The notes beneath the pieces were generated by a model. That model did not search any database. It worked only from the letters and a program-made list of their open reading frames with translations, and was not told the origin of the DNA. The position numbers were made by a program, and so were the translations under genes. A stretch of DNA of 64,000 nt from an uncultured Alphaproteobacteria bacterium (GTDB taxonomy: Bacteria > Pseudomonadota > Alphaproteobacteria > Rhizobiales > Aestuariivirgaceae). Below, one piece after another: positions 38,785 to 46,469 of this stretch. The DNA is taken from positions 62,001 to 126,000 of the forward strand of contig CALMZX010000029.1 in assembly GCA_937870685.1 (NCBI GenBank). The letters are read 5' to 3'. The stretch's first letter is position 1; each line of letters begins with the position of its first letter.

Positions 38785-39632
38785 ATTCATCACCATGCAT
38801 CATCTGTGTCGCCATCACCGGATCGCTCCCGACCAAGGAGAACAACCCGGCTGTGCCCATCAGCATCGCTGAGCAGATCGAAAGCACCCATGAGGCATTC
38901 GAGGCCGGTGCGTCGATCGCGCATTGCCATGTGCGCGACGACGAAGGCAAACCCACCTCGGACCCGGAACGCTTCGCGCGGCTCAAGGCCGGAATTGAGA
39001 AGCATTGCCCCGGCATGATCATTCAGCTTTCCACCGGTGGCCGCTCCGGCGCTGGCAAGGCGCGGGGTGGAATGTTGCCATTGCGGCCAGACATGGCCTC
39101 ACTGTCGGTTGGCTCCAACAACTTCCCGACCCGCGTCTATGAGAACCCGCCGGACTTGGTCGACTGGTTGGCGCAGGAGATGATTGCCCATGACGTGAAA
39201 CCGGAGATCGAGGCATTTGACCTGTCACATATCGTACAGGCTGCGGCGATGCTCAAAGACGGCAGGTTGAAGGGGCCGCTTTATGTGCAGTTTGTCATGG
39301 GCGTCAAAAACGCCATGCCGGCGGATGAACGCATTTTTGACTTCTATGTTGAGACACTGGACCGCCTCGCCCCTGGTTCGCAGTGGTGTGCGGCAGGCAT
39401 CGGACAGTCGCAGGTCACGGTGAATGAGTGGTGCATCGCCAAGGGTGGGCACACCCGGACGGGAATGGAAGACAACGTGCGGCTCGACCGCTTCACGCTG
39501 GCGCCTTCGAATGCGGCGCTTGTGAAGCGTGCCGTGGGTATCTGCGCAACCTATGGCCGCCCGGTCGCCACATGGCGGCAGGCAAGGAAAATCCTCGGAC
39601 TGGAAAAGGCAGTGGGATCCATCGGCCTGTAA
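38781..39632 (+). CDS. Beta-keto acid cleavage enzyme (BKACE, DUF849) family protein
   Basis: The 283-residue product is a TIM-barrel Zn enzyme of the BKACE family, which converts a beta-keto acid plus acetyl-CoA into acetoacetate and a new acyl-CoA. Family motifs are CVAITGS at the start, the zinc-binding AHCHVRDDEG near residue 47, STGGRSG, FVMGVKNAMPA near 170 and GGHTRTGMEDN. The ATG at 38781 overlaps the dioxygenase stop, so the pair is translationally coupled. That link suggests the substrate is the beta-keto acid made by ring cleavage (maleylacetate or 3-oxoadipate). The 3-keto-5-aminohexanoate activity of the founding member is less likely here. Confidence 0.88.
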   Translation: MNSSPCIICVAITGSLPTKENNPAVPISIAEQIESTHEAFEAGASIAHCHVRDDEGKPTSDPERFARLKAGIEKHCPGMIIQLSTGGRSGAGKARGGMLPLRPDMASLSVGSNNFPTRVYENPPDLVDWLAQEMIAHDVKPEIEAFDLSHIVQAAAMLKDGRLKGPLYVQFVMGVKNAMPADERIFDFYVETLDRLAPGSQWCAAGIGQSQVTVNEWCIAKGGHTRTGMEDNVRLDRFTLAPSNAALVKRAVGICATYGRPVATWRQARKILGLEKAVGSIGL

Positions 39633-39649
39633 CCCGGCGGCAGGAGGGC

Positions 39650-40435
39650 CTAACCCAAAGATCTCACTTTCGCGAGCGCTGCTTGCAGTCCTCTGCTGAC
39701 GGCCTGATCAAATCCATTCTCCTGCATCGTGGTGATGGCAGCGGCTATCGCACCCTTGTAGTCGACAAACTCGCGGACAATCTCTGCCATCGGCTTTGGG
39801 TCCTTCTCCATCAGATGCCCCGATCCCACGAGCAATTGGAACACGGCGCGCTCGGCAACGTCCGGTGCAATGCCACGTGCCACGGCATCTGCCTTGAGGG
39901 CGGCTGCAAGCAGGGCCGGATAGGCCGGGCCAGAGCCTGTGAGGCCCGTGAGGTAGTCAAGATGTTCTTCGCTTTTGACTTCGTCACATTGGCCACATGC
40001 TTCAAAGATTTTTCTTGTGATGGCAATGTCAGCATGAGTGGCCGTAGATGAGGCAACGACAGGTGTGTAAGAATAGCCAATGTTCGCTGCGACATTTGGC
40101 ATGGCACGCAGGATGCAAAGGGCCTGTGTTGCGCTGGCGATCCGGGCCATGGAAATGCCTGCCATCACCGAGATGACGCGTTTTCCTGCTGCATTGATCC
40201 TGAGGTTTTCAAAGTCCGCCGGGCGAACAGAGAGAATGACGGTTTCGCACGCGTCGACAAGTTGCTGCGAATCCCTTGTCAGGAGGGCCGCGCTGAAGTC
40301 TGCGGGTGTCTTGCTGCGGTAGGATATCGCCAGTTCACGTTCCGAAACGACGCCCTTGGCGAGGAGAGCCTTGACGATGGTCTGGGCCAGCCAGCCGCCG
40401 CCACCAATCACGCCAATTTTCAATTTGCCTGTCAC
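39650..40435 (-). CDS. Pyrroline-5-carboxylate reductase family protein
   Basis: The 261-residue product has the Rossmann start KIGVIGGGGWLAQTIVKALL, an SVRPADFENL segment, and the C-terminal LTGLTGSGPAYPALLAAAL motif of ProC-type reductases. It converges on the BKACE gene, with 17 nt between stops. ProC makes proline from pyrroline-5-carboxylate. Because it sits among catabolic genes and has diverged from textbook ProC spacing, it may act on another imine or keto compound. The 350-nt upstream gap separates it from the RuBisCO-like operon, so it may have its own promoter. Confidence 0.85.
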   Translation of the reverse strand: MTGKLKIGVIGGGGWLAQTIVKALLAKGVVSERELAISYRSKTPADFSAALLTRDSQQLVDACETVILSVRPADFENLRINAAGKRVISVMAGISMARIASATQALCILRAMPNVAANIGYSYTPVVASSTATHADIAITRKIFEACGQCDEVKSEEHLDYLTGLTGSGPAYPALLAAALKADAVARGIAPDVAERAVFQLLVGSGHLMEKDPKPMAEIVREFVDYKGAIAAAITTMQENGFDQAVSRGLQAALAKVRSLG

Positions 40436-40785
40436 GTCTGCAACTCCCTGTCTCGTGTCCCGAGGCTGTGTCGCCTTTGGAAGCGGTTCATTTCATACTT
40501 CGACGCGGTGGTATTGGCAAAGACCACCACATGTCAGGGCATGCTTGACGTGCCAGCGTCCAGCGGCACTGCCGCCTGTATCAGGAGGTGGACGACTGAG
40601 AGAGTTGATTGCGCGCGGACGCTCGTCCCGACCCAGCAACAAGCCGAAGCGCAGGAGCAGATCAGCCAGTTCAGGGAGGCGTCCACATTGTGTAGGGCCT
40701 CGGCTACCGCCTCCCGAACATGAATTGCCATTTCTGCTCACTGCCGGGATTCCCGGCGGAGTGTTCGTGTCATCTGGCTACGTCA
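40436..40785. other. 350-bp gap with possible decayed coding remnant
   Basis: No complete gene is seen between the reductase and the RuBisCO-like gene. Two short minus-strand frames overlap here (40534-40731, 65 codons beginning MAIHVREAVAEALHNVDASLNW; and 40493-40741). The first 20 residues of one and a leucine-rich stretch of the other could be a frameshifted remnant, but no family is recognised. The region should otherwise hold the reductase promoter. Confidence 0.25.
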
Positions 40786-42027
40786 TCAACGCAGGTCGCG
40801 CACGGCCGTCATGAAGTCATTGCAGGCCTGGGTCAGGTCCGGCTTCTGAAACAATGCGCCAGACATGAGAAGCGCGGTATCCTGGCCAAAGACGTCCACA
40901 AATTCCGCCAGGCGGTCCATGGTGACGCCCCCGCCGGGCATCGGCAACGCGGGCCTGAGATTTCCACAAGGGCGTTGCAAGGCTTCAGTGACAGACCTGC
41001 AAGCCTTGCGCGGGATATCGAAGCGGCCACCAAAGCCGGGCATGATGGAAAGATCGGCTCCCGCCAGCCGGGGAAACAAGCCGAAGACCAGTGGCATGGA
41101 GATAGCCGGGTTGGGCGGGCGGCAGAGTGCGCCCTGCCAGGCGCAATGGCTGATCACAGGAAGATCGAGGCCAGGGAGGCTGGAGACCATGCGAATGGAA
41201 TCGAGTCCCATCGGTCCGGGAAGGATTTCGATGCCGGTGGCCCCCTTCTCCTTGGCAAAATAAGCCCGTTCAGCAAGGCCTTCCATCGGACCCGTGATAT
41301 TGGCGAAGTAGATGCAAGGTTTCCCGGTCTTGGAACTGGCGTCCGCAATGGCTGCGGCGCAGCGTTCCACCCGCTCGTGGAAAGGGGCAAATACCTGCGT
41401 GGAAACACCATCATCTTCCTTGATGATATCCATGCCGCCAAGCGCCAAGGCACTGGCGATGCGCGCAAGTTCCCGGGGCGAAGCGCCAACGGGCTTCAGG
41501 GCCGTAGCGCCAAGGGCACCATTCTTCACACCCAGGAGTGAGCGAATCCCGTCAACACCAAACCGTGGCCCGGATGATGCCCCTGCGAAGCCTCGCGGCA
41601 ATTCCACATCCTGCAACTCTATCACGGGCAGGAAACTGCCGTTTCCGGACAGCAGTGTGAGCAGCGTGGTGAGACCTCCGCTGGCCACCTCTGACGCATA
41701 GGAGAGTATGCACGCGCTGCTGCCATCGGGATTGGCGGAGATGCTGTCGACCCGTCCCACAATGTCTGACGCCAGAAAACCCTCGGGAAGAACATCCGAC
41801 GGGAGTTCGACGGTGTGTTCATGCACAAGAAAGCGGGCAATCTCCGCAGCCTTCGCTGGCGCGCATCGAAACCTGTAGTGCGCATGGATGCGTTCGCCGG
41901 AAAGCGGCAAGCCTGAAACTTCAAGCAAGGGATGCCCGGAGGAGCTGTTCAACTCTCGAAGGGCGGAACGCGTTCCCGGACTGTCTGGCCGGCTCCAAAC
42001 CGGCTGTGGCAAGAGGCCAGCCATCAT
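40786..42027 (-). CDS. RuBisCO-like protein (form IV large-chain homologue)
   Basis: The 413-residue product shows the RuBisCO large-chain fold. GIRSLLGVKNGALGATALKP gives the first-strand lysine, GGMDIIKEDDG corresponds to the metal-carbamate strand (KDDE in true RuBisCO), ISHCAWQGAL has the active-site histidine position, and PMPGGGVTMD the phosphate loop. Loop 6, normally with a catalytic lysine, reads PGFGGRFDI, so carboxylase activity is not expected. RuBisCO-like proteins act as enolases, isomerases, or sugar-acid phosphate transcarboxylases/decarboxylases. Start choices are ATG 42027 or 42024 after TGAGG. It is the last gene of an operon with a ribose-type importer and an SDR, implying a step in sugar or sugar-acid breakdown. 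Confidence 0.93.
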   Translation of the reverse strand: MMAGLLPQPVWSRPDSPGTRSALRELNSSSGHPLLEVSGLPLSGERIHAHYRFRCAPAKAAEIARFLVHEHTVELPSDVLPEGFLASDIVGRVDSISANPDGSSACILSYASEVASGGLTTLLTLLSGNGSFLPVIELQDVELPRGFAGASSGPRFGVDGIRSLLGVKNGALGATALKPVGASPRELARIASALALGGMDIIKEDDGVSTQVFAPFHERVERCAAAIADASSKTGKPCIYFANITGPMEGLAERAYFAKEKGATGIEILPGPMGLDSIRMVSSLPGLDLPVISHCAWQGALCRPPNPAISMPLVFGLFPRLAGADLSIMPGFGGRFDIPRKACRSVTEALQRPCGNLRPALPMPGGGVTMDRLAEFVDVFGQDTALLMSGALFQKPDLTQACNDFMTAVRDLR

Positions 42028-42034
42028 CACGGCC

Positions 42035-42787
42035 TCAGCTCAGGACAATGCCGCCATCAACATTGAGTGTCTGGCCCGTGACAAAAGCGCTGTCATCAGA
42101 ACAGAAGAACGCCACAGGCCCCGCCACGTCTTCGGGATCACCGATACGGGCCATGGCCGTCCTCGATTGCCAGATCGCGCGGGTTGCGGGATCGTCCAGA
42201 TTGACGCGGCCCATGTCGGTGTAGATGATGCCCGGACAGATGCAGTTCGCGGTGATGCCAAGTGGCCCGACTTCTTGCGCAAGCACGCGGGTGAATCCCA
42301 TGACGGCGGCCTTTGACGCGGAATAATGCGCCTGTTCAGGCGCGCCGTGCTTGCCGCCAATCGATGCGATATTGCAGATGCGGCCATATTTCTGCTTCTT
42401 CATGAGCGGCAGAACGGCCTGGATCACCAGGAAAGTGCCTTTGGCATTCACATCCATCACGGCATCCCACGCCTGCTCCGGCAAAGTCTCGACTTCAGAG
42501 GCAATGAGGATACCCGCGTTGTTGACAACAGCATGCACCGTGCCCAAGTCATTGACGATGCTGCCGATCATGTTCTCAACTTCCGACTTCGATGAGACAT
42601 CGGCGAAATAACACTTCGCCTGTCGGCCCATTGCCGCGATCTCTGCCGCAACGTTCTCGAGTGACGTCTTCTGTTTTGGGATGTCGTTCAATGCGAGGTC
42701 GAAGCCGCGCTCCGCAAGGCCAAGCGCAATGGCCTTGCCGATTCCACGGCTGGCACCGGTCACAAGGGCGATTCTGGATTGTGTCAT
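42035..42787 (-). CDS. SDR-family oxidoreductase
   Basis: The 250-residue classical short-chain dehydrogenase has VTGASRGIGKAIA at the N-terminus, NNAGI near residue 90, the catalytic HYSASKAAV, and a C-terminal TLNVDGG. The ATG at 42787 has GAGG 7 nt upstream; a GTG four codons earlier is possible. It lies between the importer permease and the RuBisCO-like gene with a 7-nt gap to the latter, so it probably oxidises the imported sugar before the RuBisCO-like step. FabG is the closest general family, but the context argues against fatty-acid synthesis. Confidence 0.9.
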   Translation of the reverse strand: MTQSRIALVTGASRGIGKAIALGLAERGFDLALNDIPKQKTSLENVAAEIAAMGRQAKCYFADVSSKSEVENMIGSIVNDLGTVHAVVNNAGILIASEVETLPEQAWDAVMDVNAKGTFLVIQAVLPLMKKQKYGRICNIASIGGKHGAPEQAHYSASKAAVMGFTRVLAQEVGPLGITANCICPGIIYTDMGRVNLDDPATRAIWQSRTAMARIGDPEDVAGPVAFFCSDDSAFVTGQTLNVDGGIVLS

Positions 42788-42795
42788 GTGGAACC

Positions 42796-43785
42796 TCACA
42801 GGAGATTGAGTTTCGTGGTACGTGACACGATGGCCACGGCAACGAGTATGATGATGCCTTTCACAATGGCCTGGATGTAGGTGTCCATGCCAATGAGGTT
42901 CAGGCCGTTGTTGATGATGCCAATGAACAGGGCACCGAAGAACGTGCCGAGGACTGTGGCCGTTCCGGGCCTGAACATCGTCATGCCGATGAAGACGGTG
43001 GCGAGGCCGTCCAGCAGGTAACGTTCACCCACGTTGGGCTGGCCGGAACCAAGACGCGCGGCCAGCAAAGTGCCTGCAATGACGGAAAAGACCGAACACA
43101 CGACCAATGCAGCCGAGCGATAGAGATTGACCCTGATGCCAGAGAGTTCCGCCGCCTTGCGGTTGCCGCCGACGGCATAGATGTAACGGCCGAAGACTGT
43201 CCTCTCCATGATGAACCAGGCGATGCCCACAATGGCCAGCATGAAGAATGCAAGGACCGGTACTCCGGCAATTCGGCCTTGCCCGAGCCATGTGTAGGTT
43301 TCGGGCAGGCCGCCGTAAATCGCCCGGCCATCGGTAAGAAGATAGTTGATGCCAAACAGGATCGAGCCCGTTGCCAGGGTTGCGATGAGGGATGGTATGC
43401 CCACTCCGGTCACAAGTGCCGCGTTGACGCCACCGACAACAAGTCCGGACAGGAGGCCGGCACCGGCGGCCACCGGGAGCGAATATCCGTTAATCAGCAA
43501 CAGTGGCACCAGAATGCCGGACAAGCCGACGGCGTAGCCCACCGAAAGATCCATCTCACGCGCCGCGAATCCGAATGTGAGTCCCGCTCCCACGATTGTC
43601 AGCATCGAAATCTGCTGCGCGATGTTCAAAAGGTTTGTTGCGGTGAGAAAACGCTCCACAAACAGGGCAAAACCCAGGAAAATGAGAGCAAGCACGACGA
43701 CCGTCGAGTACCGGTTGACGGTATCCTTGCGGAGACCGAGAAACATATCGTGTTCTTGCAAGTCGGTTGAGGCTGCGGTGTTCAT
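42796..43785 (-). CDS. Sugar ABC transporter permease (RbsC type)
   Basis: The 329-residue membrane protein has about nine or ten helices, AAREMDLSVGYAVGLSG near residue 75 and the coupling loop FGRYIYAVGGNRKAAELSGI near 215. It is the sole permease of this importer (a homodimer is expected, as for RbsC). Its start ATG overlaps the stop of the ATPase gene as ATGA. The SDR gene starts 8 nt downstream. Confidence 0.93.
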   Translation of the reverse strand: MNTAASTDLQEHDMFLGLRKDTVNRYSTVVVLALIFLGFALFVERFLTATNLLNIAQQISMLTIVGAGLTFGFAAREMDLSVGYAVGLSGILVPLLLINGYSLPVAAGAGLLSGLVVGGVNAALVTGVGIPSLIATLATGSILFGINYLLTDGRAIYGGLPETYTWLGQGRIAGVPVLAFFMLAIVGIAWFIMERTVFGRYIYAVGGNRKAAELSGIRVNLYRSAALVVCSVFSVIAGTLLAARLGSGQPNVGERYLLDGLATVFIGMTMFRPGTATVLGTFFGALFIGIINNGLNLIGMDTYIQAIVKGIIILVAVAIVSRTTKLNLL

Positions 43786-45284
43786 GCTCCGGCTCCTGTC
43801 ATCGCGGAAATGAAGGCGGACTCCGAGAATTGCCCCCGTTGAAGTTCCTTGGCCGGTTCCTGGTTGACGAATGAAATCACGCGGTCCGCGATGGTCTCGA
43901 TTTCGATCAGGTCTGAAGAGGCAATCAGGATGGCAGCCCCGGAGGCGGCAAGGCGGCGCATTTCTGCATAGATCTCCGCCTTAGAACCGATATCGACGCA
44001 CTCGGTGGGTTCGATGAAGATCAGCAGCTTGTAGCGTCCCTCACCCCCATAGAGCCACTTGCCAATGGAGGCCTTCTGCTTGTTGCCGCCTGACAGTGTG
44101 CGGATCTGCTGTGACGAGGAGTGGGCTTTGATATTCAGGAGCTTGGTCACGCGTGCCGTCTCGGTTTCTTCACGGCCAATCGAAAGCACCCCCGCGCGTG
44201 CCGCGTGGCCAGTGTGCACCATGGCAAGGGTTTCGCGGACATTCCACTCACCGATCAACGAATTTTCCATGCGATGGTCTGGTATCAGGGCAATTCCCGC
44301 TTTCAGCATGTCGCGGACGGTTCCAACTTTCTGGGATTCACCGCAGATGGATAAGGTGCGCACCCGCACCCCGACGGGGTTGTGCAGTGAGCGCGCGAAT
44401 CCGATATGGCCTGCACCGCTCAGTCCGATCAGCCCGACGATTTCGCCGCCGCTGATCTGGAAGGAGTCAATGTGGGTGCGACCCACTTGCCAGTCTTCAA
44501 TCTGAAGGATCACTGGGCCTGTTGATTTGGGAACAGTGCCGCCAGTTTGGTCCGACTGTCCTCCGCCCCGGCGCAGCATCATGTCCACCATTTGCGCCTC
44601 GGAGAGCGTGTCGGCCTTGTCCGTGGTGATCTTGCGGCCGTCGCGAAGCACTGTGATCACGTCAGACAGCGCCTTGATCTCGGTCAGGAAGTGGCTGATC
44701 AGCACCACGCCAACACCGCGTTCGGGCAATGAGCGTATGATCTTCCAAAGCTGTTCTTTTTCCCGCGCCGGCAATGTCGCTGTCGGCTCATCAAGGATCA
44801 GCAGCCTGACGTCGTGCCGCAACGCACGCACGATCTCGATGACTTTGCGCTCCGCCATGGCCAGTGTGGAGACCGGCACATCGAGATCAAAATCCATCTT
44901 GGGAAACCACTTGGCAACAAGCGCTTTGGCCGTTTGCACAAGGCGTCCGGCAAGAATGATGCCGCCCTTCTGAGGCTCGGCGCCGAGCAGGATATTTTCG
45001 GCCCCCGTCAGTGACAGCACCAGGCTGCCCTCCTGGCTCACATGCGCTATGCCTTGGGACAGGGCGGCGCGCGGAGATTTGATCCTGATTGGCTTGCCAT
45101 CCTTGCAGATGCGACCCGCTGTTGGCTGCTGGCTTCCGCCAAGCACGTTGACAAGCGTGGATTTGCCAGCACCGTTCTCGCCGATGATGCCGTGCACCTC
45201 ATCGGTCGAGAAATCCACGCTCACGCCATCCAGCGCGCGCGTGCCTGGGAACTGCACACTGATGTCCTGCAGGGCAATTTGCAT
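43782..45284 (-). CDS. Sugar ABC transporter ATP-binding protein (RbsA type)
   Basis: The 500-residue double ATPase has Walker A GENGAGKST near residue 39, STLAMAERKVIEIVRAL as first signature region and LLILDEPTATLP as first Walker B. The degenerate second site has GLSGAGHIGFA, and the second signature is LSGGNKQKASIGKWL. The second Walker B reads LLIFIEPTECVDIG, where the usual D is replaced by I-E, so the second site is altered. The start at 45284 fits RbsA alignment, and the 29-codon extension is unsupported. It works with the preceding binding protein and the following permease. Confidence 0.92.
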   Translation of the reverse strand: MQIALQDISVQFPGTRALDGVSVDFSTDEVHGIIGENGAGKSTLVNVLGGSQQPTAGRICKDGKPIRIKSPRAALSQGIAHVSQEGSLVLSLTGAENILLGAEPQKGGIILAGRLVQTAKALVAKWFPKMDFDLDVPVSTLAMAERKVIEIVRALRHDVRLLILDEPTATLPAREKEQLWKIIRSLPERGVGVVLISHFLTEIKALSDVITVLRDGRKITTDKADTLSEAQMVDMMLRRGGGQSDQTGGTVPKSTGPVILQIEDWQVGRTHIDSFQISGGEIVGLIGLSGAGHIGFARSLHNPVGVRVRTLSICGESQKVGTVRDMLKAGIALIPDHRMENSLIGEWNVRETLAMVHTGHAARAGVLSIGREETETARVTKLLNIKAHSSSQQIRTLSGGNKQKASIGKWLYGGEGRYKLLIFIEPTECVDIGSKAEIYAEMRRLAASGAAILIASSDLIEIETIADRVISFVNQEPAKELQRGQFSESAFISAMTGAGA

Positions 45285-45380
45285 GAGGTTTCTTTCACGA
45301 ACTGCCAAGCATTTTGCATGTGGTACAGTTCGGCGTGAATGGGCAGGATGGACCAACGCCCATCCTGCCACGTGCGGTGT

Positions 45381-46322
45381 TTACAGGAAGTCCTTGCAGT
45401 TCTTCTTGGTCACCAGCGGAGCATCCATGTAGACGGTCTTTGACGGGATGACGTCATCCTCGGCCTTTTTTTCGACGACAATGGAATTGATCCATTCGCC
45501 GACCTGCTTGCCCATCTTCTCGAAGGGCTGGCTGACCGTTGCAATCATCATGCTGTCCGGCTTGCACACCTCGGCAACAGCCTGCGGGTGGCCGTCAATG
45601 CCGATGACCTTGACGCCCGTAAGCCCGGCGGCAGTCATGGCGTTGATCGTTGCCTGGGCAGGTTCATCCCAAGGGGCCCAGACAGCGTTGATGTCCTTGC
45701 CGAAGCGTGCGGCATAGTCTTCCATCGACTTGGAGGTGTCTTCGAAGAAAGCCTTGTAGTCGATGTTATGCTCTTCAAGAACCTTCACGCCCGGATATTC
45801 CTTGAGCACCTTTTCCATCACATCGCCGCGCTTGCGGGTGCCGTGGTGGTCGGCCATGCGGAAGAATACGAGATTGCCCTGCCCACCCATCTGATCGAGC
45901 AGGTAGGTCGAAACGTCTGCCGACATCGCCCAGTTGTTGGTGGTGATGTCAACGACGACGCCGGGCGTGTAGCCGGAGTCGACCGCGAAGACCGGAATCT
46001 TTGCGGCGTTTGCAGCTTCAAGGGCGGCCTTTGAGGCGCGCAGGTCCGACATGGTGACGATGATGGCGCCAACACCGCGCGATGCCGCGTCCTGGATGTT
46101 CGCAGCCGTCTTTTCGCCCGAACCGCCGCTGTCGAGATAGCTGACGTTCCAGTCTGCTTTTCCTGTTTCCTTCAGCCATGCATCAAAGCCAGCCTTGACG
46201 CGCTGCTCCGACTGGGCAGCCGCGTTCGACTGGACCCACGCGATATCAAGTGCGAGTGCCCCGGTGCTCGCCAGAGTTGCCGCAGAGGCAGCAACCAGCA
46301 ATCCTGTGATCCACTTTTTCAT
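45381..46322 (-). CDS. Sugar ABC transporter substrate-binding protein (RbsB type)
   Basis: The 313-residue periplasmic protein has a signal peptide (MKKWITGLLVAASAATLASTGALA, cleavage before LDIAW). The type I periplasmic binding fold has AASRGVGAIIVTMSD and the hinge/ligand segment KVIGIDGHPQAVAEV. AGGAGG lies 6 nt before the ATG at 46322, which is decisive for this start. It is the first gene of the importer-SDR-RuBisCO-like operon, with the SorC-type regulator divergent. The ligand is unknown; a sugar, polyol or branched sugar derivative is expected. Confidence 0.93.
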   Translation of the reverse strand: MKKWITGLLVAASAATLASTGALALDIAWVQSNAAAQSEQRVKAGFDAWLKETGKADWNVSYLDSGGSGEKTAANIQDAASRGVGAIIVTMSDLRASKAALEAANAAKIPVFAVDSGYTPGVVVDITTNNWAMSADVSTYLLDQMGGQGNLVFFRMADHHGTRKRGDVMEKVLKEYPGVKVLEEHNIDYKAFFEDTSKSMEDYAARFGKDINAVWAPWDEPAQATINAMTAAGLTGVKVIGIDGHPQAVAEVCKPDSMMIATVSQPFEKMGKQVGEWINSIVVEKKAEDDVIPSKTVYMDAPLVTKKNCKDFL

Positions 46323-46404
46323 TCCATTCCTCCTCATTTGTGCCATTCACTTTGTGTTTTCGTCTCGGTAGCCCACCGACACGCAAAAGGTTGCAAACCG
46401 TTCT

Positions 46405-46445
46405 ACAAATGTCAATGTACAAAACATCTGTAACGGTACATTTGT
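46405..46445. promoter_or_regulatory. Operator-like inverted repeats in the divergent SorC/ABC promoter
   Basis: ACAAATGT (46405-46412) and ACATTTGT (46438-46445) form widely spaced inverted arms. Within them AATGTAC (46414-46420) and GTACATT (46436-46442) form a second pair. The AT-rich block lies between the binding-protein and regulator starts, immediately before the regulator gene, as expected for a SorC/DeoR-like operator controlling both directions. Confidence 0.6.
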
Positions 46446-46469
46446 AATTCAATGGGTTGAAATGAAGAG

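Noticed and set aside
40786-42027. True RuBisCO large subunit and carbon fixation
   Set aside because: The metal strand is KEDD, loop 6 lacks the lysine, and no small subunit, activase or phosphoribulokinase is present.
42035-42787. FabG of fatty-acid synthesis
   Set aside because: The SDR motifs fit FabG generally, but there is no fab neighbourhood and it is embedded in a sugar importer operon.
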